59,252 nt of DNA from Phycisphaerae bacterium (GCA_028715705.1 JAQURJ010000003.1:1-59252), one strand, 5' to 3'. Numbered from the stretch's first letter, positions 1 to 9,098 are shown. Notes: generated by a model from the letters alone, not told the origin. A program made the numbers and translations.

Positions 1-138
1 GGCAAAACCATGATTACATATAAAAAGTTAAGAAAAGGTGTCTGGGAAACAGAGAATTGAGCCGTCTGTCCTGGATAGCCGTCAAATCCAATGGTTGGAT
101 TCGAAAATCATTGTGCAACAGGCTCATAGGGTATAATT

Positions 139-182
139 AAATCAGCGAAATCAGTGTTTAAGAATTTCTGTGTAAATCTGGT
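139..182 (+). repeat. Interspersed AATCxGTG-type repeat, copy 1
   Basis: A degenerate copy built from segments such as AATCAGTG and TGTGTAAATCTGG. The same family recurs near 10266, 11156, 19289 and 33110. It is non-coding and of unknown function. Sequences of this kind are scattered through many bacterial genomes. Confidence 0.45.
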
Positions 183-348
183 TTTATTTCTGTCGCGGTT
201 TGGCCGCAAAAAGAAGCTCACTGCCGACGATTTGCGCCGAGTCGATTTTCCCACTAGCACGCAGAAAATGGGCATTCGCTTTACACAAAGAATCCGAGAT
301 ATTTTTCGCTTCCGCTGGCTCCGCCCCCGCCTATAGTTACACTACTTC

Positions 349-437
349 ATTTCGACCACAGCGCAGTGGAGCCGAGAAATCTATCTTTTTATAGTTCTCT
401 CCGCTTCAGATACAACCTGACCTCCGGTCGAGATGAC
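349..437. repeat. Imperfect palindromic intergenic repeat
   Basis: The left arm begins ATTTCGACC and runs through GTGGAGCCGAGAAAT. The right arm, read on the other strand, begins ATCTCGACCGGAGG and runs through GCGGAGAGAA. It could fold into a long bulged hairpin. It resembles palindromic repeats that sit near gene ends in many genomes, and it lies in the spacer after bioA. Confidence 0.45.
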
Positions 438-528
438 ATCCTAACCATAGCGCAAATATTATTCAGAATCGGTCTCAAATCAGCTTTAAGCCCAAATTAT
501 TTCCTATTTTGCAAGAAAATTAGGCAAT

Positions 529-1866
529 TTAGCTCAAGCTGTTAATTGTCTTAAAGGCTTTTTCTAATATCTCCGCTAATTGTGTTTTTGTTATGCAGAG
601 AGGAAGGTATAAATATATGACATTACCTAATGGCCGCAAAATCAAATTCTCTTTAAGCCCCTTTTTGAAAACCTGCTGTCCGATCCTTTCGGTAATTTCA
701 AAGCCCTTTTTTGTTTTCTTATCTTTTACCAGCTCAATTGCCCCCACCATACCAATATATCTTACGTCACCGACTAAACTTAATGGCTTGAAGTTTTCCA
801 GTTCGGTATGAAATTGCCGCATAATAGGTTTTATTTTTTCAAGCGTTTTTTCTTCTTCAAAAATTTCGAGGTTTGCCAAAGCCGCTGCACAGCCGATTGG
901 ATTGGCGGTAAAGGTGTGCCCGTGGTAGAAAGTTTTGAATTTTTCATAATCATCGTAAAAGGCGTTATAGATTTTTTCTGTCGTCAGGGTTGCCGCTAAA
1001 GGCAGCGTACCGGAAGTTATTCCTTTGGACAGGCACATAAAATCAGGCCCAACATCGGCGTGTTCACAGGCGAACATTTTGCCGGTTCTGCCGAAACCTG
1101 TCGCCACTTCATCGGCTATCAGGTGAACATCATATTTTTTTGCAAGCTCTGCGGCTTTTTTCAAGTATTCGGCAGGATAAATTATCATTCCCGCGGCTCC
1201 CATCAATAACGGTTCCAAAATAAGCGCAGCGATTGTTTCATTATTTTGTTTGAGAGTTGCTTCCAAGGGTTCGATACATTCGGTATCGCAGCAGCCTTTT
1301 TGTTTGCCCATAGGGCAACGGTAACAATGCGGGGTTGGAACTTTAAATGACTGAAACAACAAAGGCTTAAACGGCTGATTGAATATCGTGTTGCCCCCCA
1401 CGCTCATCGCCCCGATGGTATCGCCGTGGTAAGCCATATCAAGTGACAGAAAATTAGTTTTCTTGTTTTTTCCTGAATTAACCCAATATTGGAAAGACAT
1501 CTTCAAAGCGGTTTCGACCGCAGTTGAACCATTATCTGAGAAGAAAATTTTCGTAAGTTTTCGCGGAGTGATTGAGACAAGTTTTTCTGCCAGCCGGATC
1601 GCCGGTTTATGCGTAAAGCCGGCAAACAGGATATGGTCCAATGAATTTAATTGCTCATTGATCGCTGCCTTAATCTTTGGATGATTGTGGCCATGAATGT
1701 TACACCACCAGCTTGAAATGGTGTCATAATAAAAATTTCCTTCGCTGTCATAAAGCCTAATGCCTTCGGCCTTTTCTATAAGGATCGGCGGATCAGTTTC
1801 ACAATCTTTCATTTGTGTATATGGATGCCACAAGAACCTGAGGTCTTTTTCGATCCATTCATCCAT
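529..1866 (-). CDS. bioA: Adenosylmethionine-8-amino-7-oxononanoate aminotransferase
   Basis: A class III PLP-dependent aminotransferase that transfers the amino group of S-adenosylmethionine to KAPA, giving DAPA (the penultimate phase of biotin synthesis, cytosolic). At 445 aa it is full length. Visible motifs are the HPYTQM start, SSWWCNIHGH near 51-60, LIADEVATGFGRTG near 249-262 with the PLP aspartate, and the PLP lysine in LSKGITSG near residue 281. A Cys-rich insert (CYRCPMGKQKGCC, about 181-193) replaces the usual loop; similar inserts occur in BioA of some anaerobes. It is the last gene of the bio operon and overlaps bioD by 8 bp, so translation is probably coupled. Confidence 0.96.
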   Translation of the reverse strand: MDEWIEKDLRFLWHPYTQMKDCETDPPILIEKAEGIRLYDSEGNFYYDTISSWWCNIHGHNHPKIKAAINEQLNSLDHILFAGFTHKPAIRLAEKLVSITPRKLTKIFFSDNGSTAVETALKMSFQYWVNSGKNKKTNFLSLDMAYHGDTIGAMSVGGNTIFNQPFKPLLFQSFKVPTPHCYRCPMGKQKGCCDTECIEPLEATLKQNNETIAALILEPLLMGAAGMIIYPAEYLKKAAELAKKYDVHLIADEVATGFGRTGKMFACEHADVGPDFMCLSKGITSGTLPLAATLTTEKIYNAFYDDYEKFKTFYHGHTFTANPIGCAAALANLEIFEEEKTLEKIKPIMRQFHTELENFKPLSLVGDVRYIGMVGAIELVKDKKTKKGFEITERIGQQVFKKGLKENLILRPLGNVIYLYLPLCITKTQLAEILEKAFKTINSLS

Positions 1867-2566
1867 TTGTAAATCCCTTTGAAAAAACGCTCAATATATT
1901 ATCGCCTATCGGCTTAAACGCTTTTTGCAGCGATGTTTTTTCTTTCAACCAGGGCAATTGCCCCAGTATCCTTTCGCCCGTCAGTGCTTTTATTATTACA
2001 GGATTATCATCTGTGATAGTTTTATCTTCATTTTCACAGTCGTTGAAGATAATGCCTTTTATTTTCATATTCCTGGCTTTCAAAGCCTCCACCGTTAGCA
2101 GAGTATGATTGACCGTACCCAATTTATTCTTTGCCACAATTATAACAGGTATATCCAGTTCTTTCGCTATATCTATTACCAGTTCTTTGTTATTGAATGG
2201 TACCAATGCACCGCCTATGCCTTCAACGATTACCGTGTCAAATTCTTTTGATAATGTCGTGAAGCTGTTCTTTATCTTCACAGCATCAACGCTTTTTCCC
2301 TCCAAAGCAGCAGCTAAATGGGCGGAGGCCGGATATCGAAATACGTAAGGGGCGATATCAGGTAAGTATTTTTCTATATCTTCCTTTTTTTTGCCCATAA
2401 GCGACAGATGCTCTTCAATATCCGGCGAGAGACCAGCAGAACCGGTTTGTATCCACTTTTGAGTAATAACATTTCGGCCCAGATCTAAAAGATACCGCGC
2501 CAATAAGCCGCAAACAATCGTTTTGCCGACGCCGGTATCGGTACCTGTTATAAAAGCCGCTTTCAT
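1859..2566 (-). CDS. bioD: ATP-dependent dethiobiotin synthetase
   Basis: Closes the ureido ring of dethiobiotin from DAPA, CO2 and ATP. The protein is 235 aa, normal for BioD. The P-loop GTDTGVGKT occupies residues 8-16, followed by a KWIQTGS stretch near 37-43 where the substrate-loop lysine of the family lies, and VEGIGGALVPF near 114-124, the carbamate-site motif. It lies between bioC (3-bp gap) and bioA (8-bp overlap) in a continuous minus-strand operon, and the pathway context agrees with the assignment. Confidence 0.96.
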   Translation of the reverse strand: MKAAFITGTDTGVGKTIVCGLLARYLLDLGRNVITQKWIQTGSAGLSPDIEEHLSLMGKKKEDIEKYLPDIAPYVFRYPASAHLAAALEGKSVDAVKIKNSFTTLSKEFDTVIVEGIGGALVPFNNKELVIDIAKELDIPVIIVAKNKLGTVNHTLLTVEALKARNMKIKGIIFNDCENEDKTITDDNPVIIKALTGERILGQLPWLKEKTSLQKAFKPIGDNILSVFSKGFTNG

Positions 2567-2569
2567 TTT

Positions 2570-3340
2570 TTACCCGTCCCTTTTGGCCTGACAGTAGAAA
2601 ACCTGATATGTCGCTTTAATGTCACCAAACTGTGCCCTGTATATTTTTTCTAATTCGATTATTTTGCTTTTATTGAAACTTTTACCGTTCAAACCGAAAC
2701 CTCTCGTTCCTGTATATTTGATCGTATCCAGCAGTTCCAGCAATGAACCGTATGTTTTTTTAACAAATTGCTCATTTACCGAAAAAGTATCAAAGTTTTT
2801 TTCTAAGATCAATGGAAGCCTGTTGTTATTTATAAAAGTACCCGATGTCGTCTGGATGTCTTCTTTATATAATAGGCTCAAAGATTTGGCAAGTTCACAA
2901 AAGGTAGATGGCCCAAATATGGAAAATAAGAAAGTTCCGTTGTTGTCAAGAAGGCCGCTGTATTTTTCTATTGCTCTTTCCAAATTGCCGAACCATTGGA
3001 AGCAGGCGTTTGAAGTGATAAGCCCAAAAATTTCGGCTGGGGGCATGGTCTCTGCGTCCGCTGTTATAAATTTTATTCCGCTGCCTTTTAATTTGCGTTG
3101 CGATATTTCGATCATCCTGTCGCTTATATCCATAGCCTTTATCATTGCGGTTGGAAACTTGTCTCTTAGAAGCCGAGTGTAGTTGCCTGTGCCGCATCCG
3201 ATATCGAGTATTTTCTCAAACTTTTCGCCGTTAAGCGAGGACAATAGATTTGCCCCAACCTGATCCTGAACGCCGCAATAAGCGTCATAACATCCTGCAT
3301 ATCGGGAAAAATTATTTTTTATTGTATCTTTAACATTCAT
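2570..3340 (-). CDS. bioC: Malonyl-[acyl-carrier protein] O-methyltransferase
   Basis: A SAM-dependent methyltransferase that methylates the free carboxyl of malonyl-ACP, disguising it so that fatty-acid synthesis can extend it to pimeloyl-ACP methyl ester. I start it at 3340 (MNVKDTIKNNFSRYAGCYD), giving 256 aa; a longer frame would run 105 bp further into bioG and adds no BioC-like sequence. The SAM motif I ILDIGCGTGNYT is near 44-55, and ACFQWF further on is typical of BioC. It overlaps the end of bioG by 11 bp. BioC with BioG forms the complete pimeloyl module. Confidence 0.93.
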   Translation of the reverse strand: MNVKDTIKNNFSRYAGCYDAYCGVQDQVGANLLSSLNGEKFEKILDIGCGTGNYTRLLRDKFPTAMIKAMDISDRMIEISQRKLKGSGIKFITADAETMPPAEIFGLITSNACFQWFGNLERAIEKYSGLLDNNGTFLFSIFGPSTFCELAKSLSLLYKEDIQTTSGTFINNNRLPLILEKNFDTFSVNEQFVKKTYGSLLELLDTIKYTGTRGFGLNGKSFNKSKIIELEKIYRAQFGDIKATYQVFYCQAKRDG

Positions 3341-4022
3341 ACAAACGTCTCTTGAAGTTTTTTTGTAAAAACGGCAGGTGCCCGGCTTCGGCAAAGGTAA
3401 TAAGCTGTGACTGCGGCAAACTGTTAGATAGCTTAACCGCTTCATCGAAAGGCGCTATTGAATCGGCTTTGCCATGAATGATTTTTATATGCTTTATTTT
3501 TTTTAGAAAATGTGGCGTTATCTCGGCTTCTCCAAGCCGATCAAGACCATTAATGAGTTGCCCTAACGACATTTCTTCCAAATATCGCCTTAGACAAGAC
3601 TCCTTGAACCATTGGTAAGATTTTTTCTCCCGCTGAGAAAAACAATCCTTATAAAATTTATACAGATAAGCGGTTCTGTTTCTTACAAGATAATTTTTTA
3701 TATCATCCAGGCCTTCTTTTTCATATTTTTTTCGTGCGCTTACCAAAACAATTTCTTCAATCATATCAGGGTTTCCGGCTGCGAAATCACATGCCGCAAA
3801 AGCGCCCTGCGACCAGCCCAAAAGGCTTATTTTGTCAATTCGGTTCTCGGCCAAAGCCTGCTTGAGCCTATTTTCAAAATCAGCGGCAGGTTCACCGCAA
3901 AAAAATATATAATTATACGGCAGATCCAAAGTCGAAAATATCCTGTGATCAAATGCCCATCCGTCGAATAGAACTAAATGTTGCTCTTGTTCTCTATTTA
4001 CAAACTTAAACATTGGCGGCAT
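3330..4022 (-). CDS. bioG: Pimeloyl-[ACP] methyl ester esterase, BioG type
   Basis: An alpha/beta hydrolase that removes the methyl group from pimeloyl-ACP methyl ester, ending chain extension and releasing the BioF substrate. It is 230 aa, close to other BioG proteins. The nucleophile elbow GWSQG is near 69-73 (Ser71) and the catalytic His lies in AGHLPF near 215; the probable acid is in GKADSIAPF. BioG is one of several interchangeable esterases (BioH, BioK, BioV). The FDGWAF start and the position between bioC and bioF favour BioG. It overlaps bioF by 17 bp and bioC by 11 bp. Confidence 0.9.
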   Translation of the reverse strand: MPPMFKFVNREQEQHLVLFDGWAFDHRIFSTLDLPYNYIFFCGEPAADFENRLKQALAENRIDKISLLGWSQGAFAACDFAAGNPDMIEEIVLVSARKKYEKEGLDDIKNYLVRNRTAYLYKFYKDCFSQREKKSYQWFKESCLRRYLEEMSLGQLINGLDRLGEAEITPHFLKKIKHIKIIHGKADSIAPFDEAVKLSNSLPQSQLITFAEAGHLPFLQKNFKRRLYEC

Positions 4023-5160
4023 CGCTTATTTTTTCGATAAAACTGTTTAGAATCTCTTTATTATGGTAATAGGTCAGAGAAATTCTCAACCGGCTTTGTC
4101 CCTCAGGCACTGTAGGCGGTCGTATCGCGCCGACAATGTATCCATTTTGCCCAAGAGTATTACTCATCTTGACAGTTTTGGATGCATCACTGATAACTAA
4201 CGGAACTATTTGTGATTCGCTCGCTGATTGAAACCCTTTTTTCTCCAGTTCACTGCGAAAGTAAGCGGCATTTTCCAAAAGCGTCTCCCTGCGAAAAGAT
4301 TCCTTTCGCACTACTTCAAGGGCGGCGATATTGGCTGCTATCACAGAAGGCGGCAATGCCGTAGAGTATATAAAACTGCGGCTGGTGTTTATCAGATATT
4401 CTTTCATCTTTTTTGCGCAGGCCAGGTATGCACCGAAACTGCCTAATGCCTTGCTGAATGTCCCCATTACAAAATCAACTTTTTCGTTCAGCCCTTCTTC
4501 GCCGACGACTCCGCTGCCGGTCTTGCCAAATACCCCTGTCGCATGCGCCTCGTCAACCATGATTTTACAATCATATTTTTCTTTCAGGCTTACGATTTCT
4601 TTAAGGGGTGCTCTATCTCCATCCATGCTGAAAATCGATTCGGTAATTATCAAGCGATTTTCAAATTTGCCCGACGATTTTTTAAGCAGGGATTCCAAAT
4701 GCTCAATGTCATTGTGGCGAAAACGAAACATTCTTGCGCCGGACAACGATATCCCATCCAAAATACTGGCATGACTTAACTTGTCGCAAAAAACAGCATC
4801 GCTTGAATTACAAATCGCACTTATTATTCCCACATTTGCCTGGTAGCCGCAATTATAAACCAATGCGCTTTCCTTGTCCTTAAACGAAGCTGTCTTTTCC
4901 TCCAGTTCATGATGGATATTGAAATTTCCATTCAAAAGTCTGGAAGCGCAGGAACCTGTTCCGTATTTTTCTATAGCTTTTGTCGCGGCTATTTTTAATT
5001 GCGGATGCTCTGACAGGCCCAGGTAATCATTTGAAGAAAAATCAAAGAACTCTCTGTTATCTCGATAGAGCTTTCCGTTTTGGCGTAAGTCGGCAGGCCT
5101 TAAAACTCTCAAAAGCCCGTCAGCTTGCCTTTGTGTCAAAAATGTTTCTATTCTGCCCAT
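4006..5160 (-). CDS. bioF: 8-amino-7-oxononanoate synthase
   Basis: A PLP-dependent alpha-oxoamine synthase that condenses pimeloyl-ACP with L-alanine to give KAPA. It is 384 aa, full length. Motifs: FSSNDYLGL near 41-49, CGYQAN, VDEAHATGVFG near 202-212 (PLP-contacting Asp and His), and the PLP lysine in GTFSKALGSFG near residue 237. It starts inside the last codons of bioB (13-bp overlap) and ends inside bioG (17-bp overlap). Such long overlaps point to coupled translation through the operon. Confidence 0.96.
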   Translation of the reverse strand: MGRIETFLTQRQADGLLRVLRPADLRQNGKLYRDNREFFDFSSNDYLGLSEHPQLKIAATKAIEKYGTGSCASRLLNGNFNIHHELEEKTASFKDKESALVYNCGYQANVGIISAICNSSDAVFCDKLSHASILDGISLSGARMFRFRHNDIEHLESLLKKSSGKFENRLIITESIFSMDGDRAPLKEIVSLKEKYDCKIMVDEAHATGVFGKTGSGVVGEEGLNEKVDFVMGTFSKALGSFGAYLACAKKMKEYLINTSRSFIYSTALPPSVIAANIAALEVVRKESFRRETLLENAAYFRSELEKKGFQSASESQIVPLVISDASKTVKMSNTLGQNGYIVGAIRPPTVPEGQSRLRISLTYYHNKEILNSFIEKISDAANV

Positions 5161-6074
5161 TTTTTAAGTATCGCTTCCACAAGCGCTTGATCGCTTTCAA
5201 GAGCATCGCCCTTAACGGTAAGATACCCGCCTATTATCATTCCGTTTGCGCCGGCTGCGAAACCGGCAAGCTGTGAATCTTTCAACGCCGCCTCTCGGCC
5301 AGCCGCGATTTTGATAGTTTTATCCTTCAGTATTATCCGGAAAATACATATTGCCCTTATGATATCATCGATGGTTAAAGGTTCGATTTTCTCAAAAGCC
5401 GTCCCCTTGATTGGGATCAAAATATTGATGGGAACCGAGTTTACGCCGAGTTCTTTTAGGGTGTAGGCCATATCGATTCTATCCTGCCAGTTCTCGCCCA
5501 TTCCGATTATCCCGCCGCTGCATACTTCAAGCCCAACTTCTCTTGCGGATTTTATTGTTTCGACCCTTTCATCGAAAGAGTGTGTCGAAACGATCTGCGG
5601 ATAAAAATTGCGGCTTGTTTCGATATTATGGTGGTAGCGTGAAAGTCCGGCGTCTTTTAGTATCTTCAACGCGGATTTCTCCAATGCTCCCAAAGAACCG
5701 CAAACCGCGATATCAATTTTGTCTTTGATTTCCGATATGGCCCCTGCGATTACGTTTATTTCCGTTTCTGCCAGTTTGTTGCCGCTGGTTACAATGCCGA
5801 AGTTCTTTGAACCGATTGCACTGGCGTTTTGTGCAGCTTGGACTATTTCGTCTTTTGCTTTAAGCGGATGCACCGAAACATCGGTATTGTGCTTTACCGA
5901 CTGGGCACAAAATTTACAATCTTCGCCGCAAAGCCCGGATTTGGCATTTAAAATGCTGCACAACTCCAGACCGGCAGTCACATACCGTTTCCTGACCTCA
6001 TTTGCTTCAGCCATCAGGCTTTCCAACGGCCTTGCCAGCAAATCGCTCGCATCATTTTTTGAATTCATTCTCAT
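5148..6074 (-). CDS. bioB: Biotin synthase (radical SAM)
   Basis: Inserts sulfur into dethiobiotin by radical SAM chemistry, the last step of biotin synthesis. It is 308 aa. The CxxxCxxC cluster motif is C49, C53, C56 (SGLCGEDCKFCAQS), and the family motifs YHHNIETSR and CSGGIIGMGE are present. It is the first gene of the operon. The ATG at 6074 has no Shine-Dalgarno sequence, and a TTGTTT-17-TAAAAT promoter ends about 10 bases before it. An internal ATG at 6068 is an alternative start. No recognisable BirA-type operator was found. Confidence 0.96.
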   Translation of the reverse strand: MRMNSKNDASDLLARPLESLMAEANEVRKRYVTAGLELCSILNAKSGLCGEDCKFCAQSVKHNTDVSVHPLKAKDEIVQAAQNASAIGSKNFGIVTSGNKLAETEINVIAGAISEIKDKIDIAVCGSLGALEKSALKILKDAGLSRYHHNIETSRNFYPQIVSTHSFDERVETIKSAREVGLEVCSGGIIGMGENWQDRIDMAYTLKELGVNSVPINILIPIKGTAFEKIEPLTIDDIIRAICIFRIILKDKTIKIAAGREAALKDSQLAGFAAGANGMIIGGYLTVKGDALESDQALVEAILKKWAE

Positions 6075-6083
6075 ACGAAAGGG

Positions 6084-6112
6084 ATTTTACCGTATAAGGC
6101 GAATAAAAACAA
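6084..6112 (-). promoter_or_regulatory. Candidate promoter of the biotin operon
   Basis: Read on the minus strand: TTGTTT (6112-6107), a 17-base spacer, then TAAAAT (6089-6084). Initiation 6-8 bases beyond the -10 box would fall at about 6076-6078, almost on the bioB ATG at 6074, so the mRNA would have little or no 5' leader. A second -10-like TTATAC lies in the spacer. Confidence 0.45.
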
Positions 6113-6178
6113 GATTTCAGGGGCGAAGGGGGGAATCTATCAATTTAACCATCACTACAAAGTGAAAGGCAGGAAAAG

Positions 6179-6964
6179 CTATTCGCTTCGCAGCCAGTAT
6201 GTGGTCAGAACCTGCAAATCCTGTGAATCGACAAAATCATCGTTCGGGTCGGCTATGTCGGCTGGGCAATTGGGTTCGTAACATTCTTGCTGCCAATAGC
6301 TGGAAAGAATGCCGAAATCTGCGAAATCGACGGTGCAGTCATCATTAAGATTGCCGACCTGCTCGGTTAGGCATATCTGAAGACCGTCAACGGCGAAAAA
6401 TGACTCGAATACTGAATCATAACAGTCGCTGACGAACAATTCAAGATTATAAGTGCCTTCCTCGTCTTCGGTAAATACATGTGAAAAGTACCGCCAGCCA
6501 TCGGTCGAACCATAGCTGTTAACATTATTGACGTCAATATAAAAAAGTTCTTTGATGACTATAGCGGGATTATTAATATCGGTCAGCCTTATCGAGGCCC
6601 AATCATTATAGGGCATGTAGTCGTATGTTCCAAAAAAGTAAAAAAAGGATAATTCCTGACCGGACGTAATCGTAATGGTTTGATAGACATATGATTCCTG
6701 ATAGCCCCCTTCGGCTGTACCGAGCATCACAAAATACTGCCCATCAACAGCATTAACTTCATTAACCAGCCATTGCCGCTGACGTTGGGGGTCTGAAGTA
6801 AAAGTAGAAACAACGAAAACCACATTGACGGAATTCCAGTCAGTTGGCATAAAAGTAACATCGTTGAAATCCTCAAAACTGCCGTTTAGTACCTGCCCCA
6901 TCGCTGCTGTTGCCAGCAGTAAAATAGCGGCCACAATATGCGAAAAAACACATTTTCTAACCAT
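6179..6964 (-). CDS. Secreted protein with C-terminal dockerin type I repeats
   Basis: Function unknown. I start it at 6964 (MVRKCVFSHIVAAILLL), where GGGAG precedes the ATG; this gives 261 aa with a signal peptide ending near AAMGQ. Residues about 25-200 form a beta-rich extracellular domain beginning NGSFED, with phrases such as FVMLGT and FAVDGLQI. The end carries two dockerin repeats: GNLNDDCTVDFADFGILSSYW and ADPNDDFVDSQDLQVLTTYW, each with Asp/Asn calcium ligands. It is paralogous to the next gene. No cohesin or enzyme domain is visible, so the attachment partner must be elsewhere. Confidence 0.75.
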   Translation of the reverse strand: MVRKCVFSHIVAAILLLATAAMGQVLNGSFEDFNDVTFMPTDWNSVNVVFVVSTFTSDPQRQRQWLVNEVNAVDGQYFVMLGTAEGGYQESYVYQTITITSGQELSFFYFFGTYDYMPYNDWASIRLTDINNPAIVIKELFYIDVNNVNSYGSTDGWRYFSHVFTEDEEGTYNLELFVSDCYDSVFESFFAVDGLQICLTEQVGNLNDDCTVDFADFGILSSYWQQECYEPNCPADIADPNDDFVDSQDLQVLTTYWLRSE

Positions 6965-7122
6965 CTTAACTCCCTTTCGGCCCATTGCTTCCTCAACGGA
7001 TATAATAACGATAGAAAAAACATATAACACCGGAAGCAATCACGGCTAATTATTATGACGCGGTGTCACAGCATTTTGTTACATCTCCGTATAAAAATTT
7101 TAAATATTTTCTTAACCGGCTG

Positions 7123-7875
7123 CTACCTCGGTACGCATGCCTCGTCTTCGGGCATTGCGCCGCAGTCTATGAGCCAGTTTTCCTGCATTTTTGCAAAGTC
7201 AAAAAAATCGACTTTACAGTCGTTATTTATATCTCCGGCGAGCTTGTAGGTACACCATGGTTCCGGGGGGCCCTCGATTATTTTCAAAGCGTCAACCGCC
7301 AGATACGATGAAATCTTGTAATCACTTACATCCTCAACTCGCAAAGTCAGCACATAAGTGCCAGCTTCGTTACTGTCAAAAGCATGGCTGAATCTTCCCC
7401 AATTTTCCATTGAATTGTAACTGCCAACAGAATTAACGTCCTTATAAGCCAGCAGGATTTCGGTTAGACCGGAACAGGGGTCTGCCGGAATAAGTTTTAT
7501 AGTGGCAAAGTCGTTCCAGACCGGCAACCAATCGTCTGTAGCGAAAAAATATACGCCGGTAATGCTTTCGCCGGCATTAACATCGATTACCTGGGTTAAC
7601 TGGCTGTAATAAGTTGTTTCAGTGCGGCCGCCGGTTTTCAGCATAACAAAATTTTGGCCATCGACAGCATTTATGGTTACCTGCGGATTAGAGCGAGCAT
7701 GAGTATAGGTCTGAAGGATTTCAGGCGTACCCCCACTGGCATCCCATGGCCCATTCGGATACCACATCATATTAGGGTCTTCTTCAAAGCTGCCGCTGAG
7801 GATCTGGCCGCAAATACCTGTAAATGCAAGGGTCACGACAAAAAATAAGGCTGGCAAAGCAAAGCTCGTTTTCAT
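7123..7875 (-). CDS. Secreted protein with a single dockerin-like repeat
   Basis: A 250-aa paralogue of the neighbouring protein. The signal peptide MKTSFALPALFFVVTLAFTG ends near GICGQ; the mature part starts ILSGSFEEDPN and shares NAVDGQNFVMLKT, SYNSMENWGRFSHAF and YLAVDALKI with its partner. The C-terminus has one dockerin-type repeat, GDINNDCKVDFFDFAKMQENW, instead of two. A 158-bp gap separates it from the downstream paralogue, so the two may be separately transcribed. Role unknown; display or cell-surface attachment is an inference from the dockerin. Confidence 0.72.
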   Translation of the reverse strand: MKTSFALPALFFVVTLAFTGICGQILSGSFEEDPNMMWYPNGPWDASGGTPEILQTYTHARSNPQVTINAVDGQNFVMLKTGGRTETTYYSQLTQVIDVNAGESITGVYFFATDDWLPVWNDFATIKLIPADPCSGLTEILLAYKDVNSVGSYNSMENWGRFSHAFDSNEAGTYVLTLRVEDVSDYKISSYLAVDALKIIEGPPEPWCTYKLAGDINNDCKVDFFDFAKMQENWLIDCGAMPEDEACVPR

Positions 7876-8130
7876 CCTCGATTTTCCCTTTCCGCCTTTG
7901 CTTCCGCTTTATGATATGATAACAACTTAAATTATGAAAAATATATTATTTGGAAGCTGTACGGCTAATCACTAGAGACGCAATTTTTTATTACTTTATT
8001 TCACTCCGAATTAAATTTCCAATTCTTTCCCATTCATCGCCCTTGATTATACCAAAATATCGCTTGAAAAGGTAATTTTTTACCATAAATCTGAAAATTT
8101 TCGCAAAATGTGAAATTTCTACTGGCTCTG

Positions 8131-8961
8131 CTAAATAAAAGCTCGGAATTGTCTGGCCAGGGCAAGTGTTGTTTCGCCTGGTTTGCCATCGTAAATATCT
8201 TTTCCGTCGAAACTTACGACAGGGGTAATATCGGCGGTGGTTGCAGCGATAAAAAGCTCATCGGCGGATTTTGCCTGATCGGGGGTGATAGATTGTTCGA
8301 CGACTTCGATACCAAGTTCCTGGGCGGCTTTGGCAATGTATTTGCGTGTGATGGATGGCAAAATATTAGCCGAAAGTGGGGACGAATATAGTTTTTTGTC
8401 TATTATGGCGAAAAAAGTCGAGGCTGCCCCCTCCGTTATTAAACCACTTTCATCGACCAGAATTGCTTCCGAACACCCCTTTTGGGCTGCATCGCGACGA
8501 GCCATCACATTTGCCAGCAGGTTCAGTGATTTAATATCGCAGCGTTTCCACCGCCAATCGGGATGCGTCGAAACCTTGATGCCTTCCTTTTTGGGTTTTA
8601 GGTTTTCATGAATCTGCGAGATTGTCAAAAAGAAATTGGGTGTAAGCCCTTTATCCGCCGCATGGTCCCGAGGACCTGAACCCCTGGTTACATGAAAATA
8701 TATCTTTGCGTTGCTGATTTTGGCCTCTTTGAATGCTTCGAGAACGCGGTTTTTTACTGTTTCAACGCCGATTCCTGTGATTTCGATCTCTTGCAGGCTG
8801 CGGGTAAATCTGGCAAAGTGGTCACCAAGGGCAAAAATCCTGCCATCATAGCTGCGAAGGACCTCATAAACCCCATCGCCGAAGTACGTACCCCTGTCGA
8901 AATAGACCGGGTCGAGCGAGTCGGCTGGGACGATTTTGTCATTTGTCATCGCGATATGCAT
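8131..8961 (-). CDS. Class IV PLP aminotransferase (D-amino-acid or branched-chain type)
   Basis: Fold-type IV PLP aminotransferase. The start used is ATG at 8961 (MHIAMTNDKIVPADS); a start 24 bp upstream is also open. About 276 aa. Motifs: YFDRGTYFGDGVYEVLR near the N-terminus, the PLP lysine in DIKSLNLL, and ITEGAASTFF and FIAATTADITPV near the C-terminus. Overall the sequence resembles D-alanine aminotransferase (Dat, supplying D-Glu/D-Ala for peptidoglycan) more than IlvE, but the substrate cannot be fixed from sequence alone. It stands alone. Confidence 0.8.
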   Translation of the reverse strand: MHIAMTNDKIVPADSLDPVYFDRGTYFGDGVYEVLRSYDGRIFALGDHFARFTRSLQEIEITGIGVETVKNRVLEAFKEAKISNAKIYFHVTRGSGPRDHAADKGLTPNFFLTISQIHENLKPKKEGIKVSTHPDWRWKRCDIKSLNLLANVMARRDAAQKGCSEAILVDESGLITEGAASTFFAIIDKKLYSSPLSANILPSITRKYIAKAAQELGIEVVEQSITPDQAKSADELFIAATTADITPVVSFDGKDIYDGKPGETTLALARQFRAFI

Positions 8962-9033
8962 ATTTGTGAAATCGGACAAAAACACTAAAATTGTTGAATT
9001 TGCAAAATATTACAGTTAAATCGGAATTTTAGC

Positions 9034-9062
9034 TTTACAAAAATGAGGTAAATTTCTAAAAT
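9034..9062 (+). promoter_or_regulatory. Candidate promoter for rplU
   Basis: TTTACA (9034-9039), a 17-base spacer, and TAAAAT (9057-9062). It would give a leader of about 30 bases ending in CAGGAG ahead of the ATG at 9099. Confidence 0.45.
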
Positions 9063-9098
9063 GCACGGCTCTTTATAAGAAAAAGTCAGGAGTTAAGA

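Larger units (their letters stand above)
1..528. other. Gene-free, repeat-bearing spacer downstream of bioA
   Basis: I see no credible gene here. The short open frames lack ribosome binding sites and overlap sequence that looks like interspersed repeats. Bases 139-182 resemble the AATCxGTGTTAATC-type repeat seen at four other places in the window, and 349-437 form an imperfect palindrome. The spacer lies past the end of the biotin operon. No convincing intrinsic terminator for bioA is visible. Confidence 0.6.

Noticed and set aside
154-394. Two overlapping open frames of 60-64 residues upstream of bioA
   Set aside because: They read across interspersed repeat sequence, have no ribosome binding site and overlap each other in different frames.
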